From contig OW028575.1 in NCBI GenBank assembly GCA_932294295.1, positions 15,256,058 through 15,320,057 on the forward strand: 64,000 bases of DNA, written 5' to 3'. This document shows positions 51,251-63,877 of this stretch, piece after piece. Under the pieces are notes generated by a model that saw only the letters and a program-made list of their open reading frames with translations, did not search any database and was not told where the DNA came from. Origin of the DNA: Alitta virens. Taxonomy: Eukaryota; Annelida; Polychaeta; Phyllodocida; Nereididae. Both the position numbers and the translations under genes were made by a program. The stretch's first letter is position 1, and every line of letters begins with the position of its first letter.

Positions 51251-53438
51251 TTGGCTGTAGTAACAGCGAGCCCACTGCATGAAACACCATTCGCTGCCAT
51301 TGATTTCACTGCCCCCTGTAGGATTTCGACTGCATTAAGTTCTACATTGACCAGCACATGCAAAGCACACAGACTCAGATGGGATAGAAGCCACAAATAT
51401 CACACTTTCATCACCTTATACACAAACTGTAGACTATGCACCTATCATATTTCTTTTTGGTCATGTTTTGCTGACACAAGCACCAGAACACCAGTTTCTG
51501 TCACCTTTTTTTTTTATTTTTTATGTTATTTACTAAGTCACAACACGCAGAATGAGAGACAAACGATCCAGTGGCCCCTGGAATGACCAAACTGACCTCA
51601 TGCAAACACACCTGATCTGCATGGGACATATATCTGAGTGAACGCAATTGTTGACCATATAAATACATCACTGTGGTCCTGATCTCTGAATTCTAGCCAG
51701 ACTGTACCATATAAACAATATTACCCTCAGGGAATACACTTATTGGCGCTGGCTGGTGGGATGATGTGGAGAGTATAATGTATAGTACCCATAGAGATGG
51801 TCAAATTATGCAATAGATATCAAAGAAATGTTCATTGTAAATAATACAGATCAGGCTTTAGCAGACATTACTCTCATGCTTTGAATATGTTGTATCATAT
51901 GCTAGCAAACTTTCTTGAATATGTGTGCTCTTATATCCACCATATCTGACACGGACTTATACAGAGATCTGCACTAGTAGTCATCTGTCCAATCACCCAA
52001 TCACTTCTATCAAGTTTCTCTACATTTTTATCCCGAACAAAGCAAAAAAAGGCAAGTTTCTATCTTCCCAACCACAGTTTTTTAAATTAAAGTCCACTAA
52101 ATGCTTCAGAGTTTTACTTTGGTTAAATTCTACAAATCCCAGGGCTTGAAGCAGTGGGCCTGGAAGGCAAACCTAATTCCAAGAAGCAGCCGATTGCAAA
52201 TTAACTTGCGAAGTGCGGGTACTTGGCAGCAACCGGTCCAGTTGCTTCAAAGCACATTCATCAGGTTTAATCAACCAGCATTCCTCAATTTATGGACATA
52301 ATGAGAAAATGCCCAGCACCATCATTATGCAATGTGCATAATATTTTTAAGGAATGCATGATTGTGAAGTTGTAGAAATTAAACACATGATACAGGAGTT
52401 AATATCACAGAAGTTGCACAGTAAGGGATCGTTGTCATTCATAGTAAGCTTAGAAACTGGAGAATGACTACAAAAAAAAAGACATCGTGACCAATGCCAA
52501 AACAAAAAGAAGTAGCGTTTAGCTCTTGCTGACAGTGCACACACAAAGTGGTCAATTTGAACCTCCCGCTAAGTTGCACGCCATCTGGCGTAAATGTACA
52601 CTCTAGAAAGATATTCTACATCAGACACGCCATCTAGCATAAACGTTTGCCAAGTGGAGTCGTACTTAGGCCATCAAGAAGACAAATTCCATGACAAATT
52701 CCATGACAAATCCCCACATCTAGTAATAAGCAGGGAACATGAAACCGGCCCAGTCAAGAGCAGGAATCAACTGAGCTGACATCCCCAAGGCTATTGCAGA
52801 AATTGTAAGGTTTCTTAACATCTCTGAATGTCTATTCTTAACATATATGTCGCTTTTAATAATGACAAACATCAAGGCATTCATCTCAGTCCCTTTATGA
52901 ATATTAACAGCACTATTTTAAAAGCACATTAGAAACCGTATAATGACTGCAGAATGCCTTTGAGCAGTCTTACATTTGAAAAGAAAGGAGAGAAAATTAA
53001 TAGCGTAAGAGAGCACTACGTGGAATTTGATAGGACTTCATTGTCCACAAATCAAAAGATTTAATGACCATAAATTCGTGAGCATGCAAATCAATAACTT
53101 AAAAGATGAAACGAAGAGTCCGTCAATGATTTAAAAGACGTAAGGGGAATATAGAAGATATCATATCTATACGTAATTCCAGGCATCCAGACAATATATT
53201 GTACATTAAATAAACTTTGTTATAATCTGAGACACCACCAATGTCATGATACGAAGGATCACACTGTGATTTTGCGTTCTTCCATTGCTCTATTATATAT
53301 TTTGGCTGTCGACATCAGCAGCGGCGAAAGCCACAAAATAATGTGCTAAACTAATTGTGGCTGACCATGAGATTGTAACGAGATCAAGCAGACGGGGGAG
53401 GTGCATTAGCCGTTGGAAAATGGCATTATGTACCTGGA

Positions 53439-53468
53439 AGCTAGTACCCATCAAGCTAGTACCCATCA
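53439..53468. repeat. Tandem duplication of AGCTAGTACCCATCA
   Basis: Two perfect adjacent 15-bp copies. Confidence 0.9.
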
Positions 53469-55262
53469 AGCCTGCCTCTTGGAGCCAAAAGGAGCCACTA
53501 TGTAGTGTGTACTAGTCATAGTGACACTGCTACTGCCGAAAGAAAGACTTACAGGCCAAAAGAAGGGGATTTCCATTCCATTGTGCAACGAGTCCAAAAA
53601 AGAAAAGAAAATAAACCTCAGTGCAGTCGAAACATCTGGCGTAGAACCATAAAGGAAACTACACTTGATACTCAAGTACGATCCTAGCATTTTCGATGGT
53701 CTCCAAAATGTGTATACCCCCTAGTTATGTAATGAAGGGAGATCATTTAAAAAAAAAAACGTCAATATAGCTATAAAATGATATCACAATTCATTTTTGC
53801 TGACATGGGGCAGAATATGTGGCTTTTTCGACCTTCCTTGCGAGGCCTGACATTGAAAGCAACCAACAATGCAAAAATCTAATTTCTTACACAATAGAAA
53901 TTTAATCCAGCAGACAGATAGTTCAATCAACATAGAGCGGGCCAACAATGGATGATATGCTGACATGGACATAATCTCAAAATGTAATAATGCAAATCGC
54001 ATGCTATGCAGGAGGGAAAAAAAGCCTATTTGCACTTTCCCAACTTTGTAAATGACTTTCAAATGTCAAGGTATGTTGGGTGCTAGCTGGTCCACTCCCA
54101 CGTAGGACACTTTGACCGTGATGGCTGACTGACACCTCTAGCGCCTTGCACAACTCGACGACATTTCTACTGCCTTTTACAACCATTTTTGCCATTTCAA
54201 CCCTATCTAAACTGCACCTGAAACCCGATTACAACCAGGGGGTGTAGTGATTGACAGGGACTGTTACAGGACTGTAACAAGGACTGTAACAGCACAGAAC
54301 AGCACCTTTACTGCAGCCCATTACTGACTGAAGCACTGGCCTAATGGAAGTGTTACTGGACTGCCAATTGGTTCAGGAACCTGGGCCCTGCACAAGTGGT
54401 TTTCACCAGGGCCCATCAACTACTACTGACAGCTACAAGTCAAGTGCTTGTTAAACATGCTCCACTGTTTTGCCCTTTGCTCGGTTAATTCCTGATACTT
54501 TGTTTTTTTCAATGTATGACGATCGGTGACACAAATTTAGAGGTCATTTGCAATCGAACAATTGAATAGTTAGTGGATATTAAACCAATGTCAACTTCGT
54601 TAAGACCATGTCTGTACAATATTTGGGACTGGGGATGGGAACCCCTTCCCGATTGGCAAAGAAAAATTGGCAAGCCATTGGCTTCAAGCATAGGTTAATT
54701 TGACTCAATGTAAACGAATCAACAACTTAAAATGTGTCTGCTTGGCACAATTCTTATCTCATCTATTACAATGGGCATTAATCCATTTCAGTTATCTCAA
54801 TTTTAATTCAACAAAATCGTGTAATTATGAAAATTCTGGTGTACCAAATGACTTTAAGTGGCAAACATAGGCATCCCATCAGAAGTCCGTCAGTTCAAAT
54901 TCTGGCTATGAACCAAACAATTCAAGTCTACCAATGTTACCCTTGGCAAACTCACTAAACGAATGAAGTAATGCTCTCCAATCATTAAATATTGGCAATA
55001 ATACAGTAATTCAGGCTCTCTTATTCAAAAGTGGAATTTAATACGTGTTTGATGGAAGGTCCTGCTAACACGCAAAAGGAAGATCAATGTTCATGTTGCA
55101 GGTCGCAAGAACAATGTTTCATGTTCCAATGAACACTAGTTTCACTGTTTAGTATCATTACGACAGCAGACTACTTCAAATAAACATACGTGTCCTCCCT
55201 CCTTGCCCCCTCCCTAACGGTTATAATCTCAATAAGGAGACAAGACATCGTTATTAAGACCC

Positions 55263-55302
55263 CTTAGATCTGGAAGCAATGGTGCTTAGATCTGGAAGCA
55301 AT
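55263..55302. repeat. Tandem duplication of CTTAGATCTGGAAGCAAT
   Basis: Two perfect 18-bp copies separated by GGTG. Confidence 0.9.
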
Positions 55303-58300
55303 TTAGTGAGTTCTCTTGTTATACTGCACCAGAACATGTCTTACAAAGATTATTTCACACAGGCTACACTTATATAAATAATGTTCAATAACCATCAAAT
55401 CATAATTAAAACCAACCAATCGAGGAGCACATTAATTATATTCGTGTAAAACTGTAGCTGATGACATGCAAAGCTAACTTAACGCCTCATACTCAACCTT
55501 TAACTAGCGCCTGTCTGCCACATGTTTCCTCCCAAACTAGAGTAACCAGGTACTTTGTTTGCTTAACCAATCCTGGGCCAGGGAAGCATCAAATACATAA
55601 GTCACCATAAATGGCATAGCCAACAGCTGTTATCTACTGATCGCACAAGGCTTTTAGTTCGAATTGCTCGTGAATTTTACAGCTGTTGGGTTTATGAGAG
55701 CAGGGATTTATCCCATTATGTTTGCGATCATCACACTTCTGGCCTTGAACATGATTTGAGAGATCTCCAGAGTCTCTGATTTACTCAGCTATTTTTGGTG
55801 TTTACTCAGAATCAAAGGGGTCAAGAACAAAGCCTTTCTCCTGCTGGATGTAAGAGACATTACTGAAAAGATCTTACTAGCCAATATTGTAAAGTGCATC
55901 GACAGTAATAAAGACTGCCTAGATCAATGCATACCATTTTTTCCTTTAGTCCGTCTGAATCAGAAGTCACTATTAAACAGCGACTCTTTCAGGGATGTTG
56001 CTCTAGGTCTTCATCCAACCATAGTATAAATGCTCTTTCATAAATCTCTCAAATGCTATTCCCTTTGTTGTCCTCTGATGAGCTACCTTTATTAACTTTA
56101 TCAAGAAATGCATCTGGTAATATGGTTAGGTGTTATATCGCCCTCAGCCCCTGTGCTATGGTGATTTATTATGTAAGAGAAGCCATCATGTCTGCCCTGT
56201 AATAACCATACTGATTAGAAACAATGCAGCATCCAGACATAATGCCTCATTAGTACACCCTGTTTACTCAATATTATTATGCTGCACTTGCTTTATTAGT
56301 CCCACTTATATGATGCGCACAGCGGCAGGTTTTTCCCGTACAAAAGCCAGTTTAATAATCTATCATCGGTAGCTGACGTACTAACCCAGTCTTTTATATT
56401 AGCCCAGTAATTATTAATGCTCCCTCAGCAAAGCTTTACGCAATCCATTAAAGCCCCTTAAGGCTTCTCAGCTTCTCTTGTCGTCTGCTCACGGCCTTGA
56501 TTGAGTGAGGCGCCTGCGCAACAAGTGCCTTCTGGGATTAGGCGTTACAATCGTAACTCATTGAATCGTCGTCTGCTGCAGGAATACTCAACTGTTTTGT
56601 ACCTTGTCCTACTGAGGACTTAAGACTTTCATTGAAAAAACTATTCTTTTAACACCCACTGAATGAGAGTTTCATGTTTAAAATATATCATTTCCATGTT
56701 TAGTTCCCCGATTGTGTATGCACAAACTACGCAACTGGGCAGGTGTCCTGCCAAGACAGTCTTGCTTACTTCAAGTAAATAATCAGAAATTGATAGAAAC
56801 TTCATTCGGAAAAGGGATAGGCTGAAAAAGCAACATCAAGTTTCATCTTTGAAAACTTCAAAATACAACTTAATAAGCACGATAGCTAGAATAACATCTG
56901 ATCACGATCTCCTGTTCATTAAAAACATTTCAGATGTCATCCTGATACGAGGAAAATATTATATGATGAATTCTGATCATTGTTTGAAATTGAAAATATT
57001 CAATGTTATGTCAATCAACTAACGCCTTGTTCAAGTTTTGTTGGACAATTACACCTCACAATTCAAAGCAGATCACATCCATTTACATTCACTCAACAAG
57101 TAAACAACTATTTGTTCATCCATTCGCTCTTGATTGGACAGTCAGCCAGAAGGCAGGCTATTACTGCCCACGCACAATACACATGGAGGACACCATTGGA
57201 CACTAGAAGACACTGGCGGATACTTGGGGCCATCAGCATCATCCTGTGGTCATCAGCAAGGCAGCCAGTCAGCAAAATGGACCACAAGGTCATAACTGAG
57301 CAATTGATGAGGGAAGGATTATGTCAGCCCTTAGTAATGACAAGCAATTTACCTAGAAGCTGTAAATCCAGAATTAATAGGGACAGGTTGAACTTGTCAA
57401 GGGAACACATAACCTGGCTCATCAGGCAAATTACTGCATGTCGTGTTAGCTTTGTGGCAGGAAAAAATAAGACCTTTCATCTAAGCCTGTCAGTTGCATT
57501 GGCTCTCCATCAGATATCTGCCTAAAACAATGTCACAGCAATGTCACCCCCAGGCTGATGAGGCTGGTGCTTTGGGCAAGTCAATTTTGTCATACCATCA
57601 TACAAGAAAACTGGATACAAAGAGTGACGTCCTCTGCCAATATGCCACATTATTTATCTATCACACAAGGCTTTTTCTGAAGAAAAAGCATCACACAAAC
57701 GGATGCACAAATTATAACAAAAGATGTACCAAAAATACTGAAACACTAATGTACTCATATTGTATTCTTTTTGTTTCTTTGAAGTTATGGATCTTATAGA
57801 ATCATGCATGTGACGTACTTCGCATCTACAAATCTTACCACTGACTTGTCCACCATTAATCACCGCTCCTTTTAAGAATACAATGCAAATACATCAGCAA
57901 GTCAAATACATTAGTACGTTGTTAGTACTCAGACCCCTTGAGTATACTGAACTAAGTGAGAGACAAAAAAAAGGAGTTGTTGGACAGCAAGAAGAACTTA
58001 ATCATGTCGAGATAAGAGGCAGATTCTTTAATGCACTGGGGCATAAGAGAGAACTACAGCAAAATAGCCTGCTTTAGGATTACAATGGTCTTCAGTGAAT
58101 TAAGTCATACATTGTTAAGAATAGCAATATAGTCAGATAAGGAGGTCAGTAACAAGGCATTTGGCTTCTTAAGCCCTTGAGTTTCCCATCTTTTCAGCAT
58201 CTGCATTTTTTCGAGATTGCAAATAAACTAAGCCATTAGAGTGGATGAGATTCTATTGTTGCGATCATTAACGAATTGACAAATATTGAGTTCCACCATC

Positions 58301-60479
58301 CGATCCTAATGAATATGAAGGCTTTTCTGACAAGAGAATCATTTCAGAAGAGTCCAACATTTCAGACAAGCCGACTAGTCTAATTCATTATGAAATGGCG
58401 TCAACATTACTACACGACCCAACACTAATTGGCCCTTAATGAAATCTCCGAAATTATCTGCAAATGTAGTTGGTTTTAATGCCACTGCTATTGGTTCCTG
58501 TCACAACAGCTCTCGGTACAATTGATGTTTGGCATTCATCACTGATCTAACGTCCAAATGTCACCTGAATTGCTGCCAAATTTTAAAGTCTCATTGATCA
58601 ATTGAACGTCACTGCTAAAAACAAAAGCAGGTGAGAAACATAAAGGCAAAAAGATGCATAAGAATGGCTAAAAAATTAAATAAAAAGAAAAATCTGCAAA
58701 AAAAAAACACGACAAAAAAAGGAAACAAAAGCATGTTTATATGCTATGACATGTAACTTTCACCCTTTCTATTTTTTAACATAGTTTTCTGTCATTTTAT
58801 CTCAATTTTCATTAGAAAAAAGGCTTTGACTAATAGTTGAATCATGCTGATTGACAATTTTCACCAACCTACAATTATCTTAGGACAGACAGATCACCTA
58901 AGGGCATTAAAATACATAAATACATCATGTGTTCGATATAAAAGCAATTCGTTTTCCTTACATCTTACTTTTTTCATTTATTCAACAGAGAATCGGTCAT
59001 TTTACCATCAAATTACCTGTTTAGATCAAGTGGAAAACATCCATGGAATATATCCCTTTTAACGTTCTTCTCATTCAAACGAAGTATCCTGAGAATTCTA
59101 GTAGTCTTATAATGAGCCTACGAAGGCATGGAGAGTCATGCACTGTCACAGACTCTATGCAGAGTAAAGCAGAGCAATGCTGAGTTGCAATGCCCAACCA
59201 TCTGTGGGCTGAGCCATCGTCCTGCAAGCAGAGTTGGCGCGCTCACCTCGTGACGTCACCAGCCCTAATCACTTTCTACACTTTGCCATTTAAGCAGCCT
59301 AATTGGCAATGATTCGTCGATTGAAATTATATGGCGAGTTGAAGTCTTGGAAATGATAGTTATTCCGTAAAATAATTTGACGTCACGATCGGGAGGCAAT
59401 TCGTCTAACAGATGTCATGATGAGACGATAAGACTTCACTAGTTGGGTATCTGTTGGGTATGCGCCTGTCACACTGACCGAAAGACACTCATAATTTACG
59501 AGGTGTGTGGTGCGAACTCATGTCATCCTGAATGGTAGTACCTATTTGCAGTACTTGGACAGAATTTTTAACTTAACTCACCGTAAGTTAGCTAAATACA
59601 AGCACGGAAAGAAAAATAGATAGATTAGATGTACTGCAATGCATACTACAAAACACTGTGCCTTGTATTAAAACCAGTTTTCTTTTAAGGCTGACAAAAC
59701 ACTTGTTCTGTTGAGGTTTCATTACTAATACATTTGAAAACATTTATATATTGCAATTAAATAACTCATCCTACTTAAACAATAGGTGCACTAAGGTTTC
59801 GTACAGTCCTTATAGTATGCAGTTTTCTTCTCTCTATCCACCTGGATATTTAGCTGTATTTGTGTCTGTCTCTCTGTATCCTTGCTCCCTTTCAAGTCCT
59901 GCTTGCATTTTGTTCTTTTGATAAGAGCTCTCCATCCCATTTGGGAGCTTGCCTGCCAATGCCATTCCCCACACACATGTGCATGCCACACCACGCCACT
60001 GCTCCTAAGTTGTATCCTTTGCAAATCCATGTCACTCAGTCTTGCTGACCAAAGCACTTTCTTTGCTCCTTATTTTGCAAATGCTCTCTTTTTGGACAAG
60101 ACAATATTCCTACAAATTCTGCTGACGACGGACCAATAACCAGATACCACAATCTTTCCTCTTTTTTTTTTTGCCATTAAATTGTCATTCGTTTTTCCAA
60201 TTAACCGCCTTTATCTCACCTGTTTATACAGTACCCGAAAATAAAATAACCCATCATAGACTAAATGAATCCATTTCTAAATAACAAAATCGTTAAAAGT
60301 TAAGGTGATAATTTAAGGTTTTATAAAAAGTGTCACAATGGTTGTGTCATGCATTATTGTAATGGAGATCCGAGATCAGGCATCATGTTTTGATAAGAAG
60401 CTGTATTCATTGAACTGATACTGAACTCCAATTTAAGATATATCTCTATGTATAACATATAATTACCAACTCAGTGAGC

Positions 60480-60553
60480 TAGTTCTTGCTACTGGTCTGA
60501 AGCTAAGCCAGCTTATAAGACCAGCTTCCAGAGGCAGACGTAATGATGAGATA
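60480..60553. repeat. Diverged dispersed repeat, copy 2
   Basis: Partner of 13600-13685: same order of two conserved blocks, about 20 bp each, with divergent sequence between them. Probably remnants of one interspersed family. Confidence 0.4.
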
Positions 60554-61236
60554 ATAAAGCTTGTAGTCCACACCATGTTCACATTTACCCCCATGGGTGG
60601 GGTATTTTACTTGCCTCAGCATAAACACAGAGTGCAAGGCACCTCAAAATTCACGTTTCATGCAATCGACATCCAGTTGAGATGTAGATCCTGAATATAT
60701 AAAAATTCATCTGACAAAAGAGCCTGGCTTAAGCTTCCCATATTGGATATGCACAGATTTGGAACCAGTGTTCCTATTCAAGCTAGACTACATCACTGGC
60801 CAATCATAAATAATGTTTAGCATCAGTTTAATCTTTATAAGCCACTCTGACAAGTCCTCCATAACAAGCTGTCAGGTATGGTGGCACACTCATTTATAAT
60901 TAAAAAAAAAAAAAGAAAAGCAGCTAGAGTTGCAATTTTTGTATGAGAGCAGCTCATCATTCTGCACCACAAAGCAATTCTGGTGGAATATCAGGTTGTA
61001 AGGGGCCATCACCCACTCGCCTCATCATCCAAAAATGCTGCTGCAGCAACAGACACAGACTTCCACATCTCAATTAAATGGCATACACTATTCATAAATG
61101 CAAAGGTGAGAAGTCACGGTGACACATCGTGATACACTCATAAACAGATGTAATCCATGTCCAATTGTTCATGAAACATTTGTGCATGGAATCATGTCAC
61201 TTAAATTCAGTCTTTAAATTAACCTTACAGCAATTT

Positions 61237-61365
61237 TCGTAGACTTGGAAACTAAACTCCGGAGGACGTCATGAATCCTGGACTTCCATTGGCAGGGATT
61301 GCCATAGGCAACGGGAGTTCTGGATTCAAATGACGTCCTCTGGGGTTTAATTTCCAAGTATATGA
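61237..61365. mobile_element. Fold-back MITE, copy 4, the best preserved
   Basis: The left arm AGACTTGGAAACTAAACTCC then GGAGGACGTCAT and the right arm in reverse TATACTTGGAAATTAAACCC then CAGAGGACGTCAT are inverted copies of about 35 bp. The palindrome continues inward (AATCCTGGACTTCCATTGG against AATCCAGAACTCCCGTTG). Almost the whole 129 bp can fold on itself. No coding capacity. Confidence 0.68.
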
Positions 61366-62104
61366 GTTATGTTGCAATATATTATAAAGATGGCCCGCAA
61401 TGTATCAGATAGATGGCCAGTAAAGTGTTCATAACAGTTTTGCATAGGCAGGTAGATAAATGTTTGCAAATATATAGACAACCAGATAACCAAATTGATT
61501 GCACTTATTGTTTCATACCAGCTCATTTTGTCCATGCACACATAGGGAACCGTATTGCACTAGTGCTTTTTACTAACAGTATGTTTTTTTTCCAAGCACA
61601 CAGAAAGGGGGTGGGGGAGATAGTGGTCAAATTCACAATAACCATTCAGTGGCCTTGTTTCCAGTCAAGGAGAACACTCATCTGTACTGGAATTCCAAAG
61701 CTGAAATATGTCAAGTACACTACTGTAAAGGAAACTGTAAGTCAAACTCTAACTTCCCCTGGCACTAAAAAACTACTTGAAATCATTAACATTTCAGCAG
61801 TCCTCAAATGAAGTTCTTTTGCAGAAATTGACTCATCTTTATGGCCAGCTTTCGTCCGCATCACTGTCTCAAACACATTCCCTGTCAAAAAATCTGGATT
61901 TTAATTGCAACCATACAACGCCCTGTGGAATCTGGATGGCCCAGGATGGGGTCGAACAAGGAACACAAATCTGCTTTCAACTGTCACCAAGACGGAACCA
62001 CAACGTGATTATTGTAATGATCCCCGTGTCCATTGACACCCTTCCCCATTACTGAAAACCTCGAGAAATTTAGCTAATTCCAATGACGTAAATGACAGCC
62101 TAGA

Positions 62105-62118
62105 TTGCCCTCTGGCGG
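62105..62118 (-). promoter_or_regulatory. CTCF-like motif CCGCCAGAGGGCAA
   Basis: On the minus strand this matches the CCRSCAGAGGGC form of the CTCF core. It lies about 1.6 kb from exon 63702-63877 in the downstream intron. Confidence 0.35.
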
Positions 62119-62228
62119 AAACACAATGTATGACGTAATGGCATGATGGTGTCCCAAACACGAAATATGGGGTGTGGGAATCAGGGAATGACTGAAGACA
62201 GACAGATTTGGATCCAGAAAATCTCAGA

Positions 62229-62332
62229 GGGGGGGGGGGGGGGCCTTCATTAAAATACCAGAGACACTCTGTCACTGATGGGTATTATCGGCAATGTAAA
62301 ATTAGAGCCGAACGGGAAAGGGGGGGGGGGGG
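62229..62332. repeat. Two poly-G runs (15 and 13) within 105 bp
   Basis: G tracts at 62229-62243 and 62320-62332, both on the plus strand. Confidence 0.9.
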
Positions 62333-63701
62333 AGCATCCGCGCCTGTGGATAATACAGAGAAAATTTTAATTCATTTTATATATAAAGCACCTGCTTTTG
62401 AATTCATTGGCACTTCCGGAAGCAGATTTAAATCGAGTTCTAGAGTTCTGTTCATAACATAAAATTCTGGAGCCAGAGAAAGTGGTACAGGCCTGGTACA
62501 TCCAAAATTTACTTGGGCCTTTAACATTCTTTTTTTTAACTCTAGGACGAAAGTCAGCTTAAATAAGATTTGGGACTTTATTTGATAAAGAGTTATAAGT
62601 TGACTGGAAGGCATGCATATATCCGTTCCTGATAGGAAATTGTATTTCGTTCGTCCATGCATGTGTTGTACAGTTGGGGGTCAATTGTTTACATACAGTA
62701 TTATACAAACATTTTAAAATAACAAAAATTCGGTGGTAAATTACCAATCAATGCCTTGTGAAAGTGCATTTGATTAAGATAATTCAATATATCCTCCCCT
62801 ATATTAAAACTATTGTTATGCAGTGGCACTTGTATTCTTAATTTGCCTCTAGTGCCATGGTGGTGATATGTCCATCAAACTGTACTAGCTAACACTTGCA
62901 TTTCCTGTTTTAAACTCCTTGAATATTTCATCATAATCAACCTAGTTTTGTTTTGACCTTCCTAAAGTGGATGGAACCTTGAAATACCATTGAATGCTGG
63001 GCAATCAGAGCTAAACTGAAAGTTTGGGTGTATTTATCTTTTGCAAAATGGTGATTACACAAAACATAAGTCACACTTGGTAACTGTACATCAGATTTTA
63101 AACATGGTAAAACATCCTGGAGTGGCATGAAGAGATCATGATTAATATCCAATGGAATATTTGTGACATAATTATGCATAGACTTGAAAAATAGTGACCA
63201 TCACCATTCTTTGATCTTCGATCATAAAAAGAAAAGCATTGCAGTAAAAAAGTGTACTGGACAAAACATAAGCAATTGAGGGAGGTTAGTGTATGTACTT
63301 TTATGACCAACCAGTTTTAGAATTCATTGAAGAAAATGTTACGTAATGTATGAGAAAGTGTATGCTTCAAATTTGCATTTTATTTAACAAATTCACACGA
63401 TGTCTTTCATATTAAAACCATTGTTGATTGGAAATTTACCACAGGATGTTTGTCACAATAAAATGTTTGTATAATACTCAGCTGTATGTAAAAATATGAC
63501 CCCAACTGTGTGTACATTATGTCATTGAGATGCACTCATTAAAACAAGGAAGGACATTCTTAAACACTTCACATGAGGTTTTGTGAATTAAATGGCATTC
63601 TGCAAACCAAGCAGGGCCAACCCAACTGTCATTTGCATCCACAACGTATTCAGCAAGCCATTTAGATATGGCAGTGCAAATGTACTCGAATTTGTACTCA
63701 C

Positions 63702-63877
63702 ATGGTCGATGTCGAAGTATCCTAGAGGATGCAGGGGTTCTAGAGGGGGAAGTGTCCTCTCTAGGACGACGCCTAGCGGAGAGGTCATCGTCGTAGTCAG
63801 AGATATTCAAATGACTCAAGCTGTGCAACGGAATTGTGGGTAATGTCTTGGCCCTCACGAATTCTTTGCCATTCACA
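63702..63877 (-). CDS. Internal coding exon, unrecognised protein, most upstream exon seen
   Basis: A 176-nt exon bounded by a strong acceptor (long T/C tract ending TTTTGCAG) and a consensus donor (CCAT then GTGAGTAC). It is open in the frame containing NGKEFVRAKTLPTIPLHSL, followed by an acidic patch (ISDYDDDL), an Arg-rich stretch and a Ser/Thr/Pro-rich tail with TSPSRTPASS. It enters in phase 2 and leaves in phase 1. The composition suggests a disordered, phosphorylatable regulatory region, not a folded domain; no domain is recognisable. The phase-2 acceptor means at least one more exon lies beyond the right end of the window. Its phase-1 exit fits exon 50362-50442 (junction codon TCA, Ser) and also exon 8437-8555. 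Splice sites are seen directly; gene membership is inferred. No transcript evidence is available, so it could still be a chance open stretch. Confidence 0.6.

Larger units (their letters stand above)
51251..61236. other. No gene recognised; probable intron
   Basis: Contains short tandem duplications, a repeated ACGCCATCTRGCRTAAAYGT pair at 52578 and 52627, and TGACGTCA at 59251 and 59378. The 181-codon plus-strand frame at 56980-57525 has no composition or motif that suggests coding. Confidence 0.5.
61366..63701. other. No gene recognised; intron after exon 63702-63877
   Basis: Poly-G runs and a CTCF-like motif; otherwise AT-rich with no exon signals. Confidence 0.55.

Noticed and set aside
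56980..57525. 181-codon plus-strand open frame
   Set aside because: No recognisable domain, signal peptide or splice context; amino acid composition looks random. One frame of this length can arise by chance in 64 kb.
59250..59300. Minus-strand GAG/GTGAGC donor near 59243
   Set aside because: All frames from nearby ATGs stop before it. A non-coding first exon is possible but cannot be supported.
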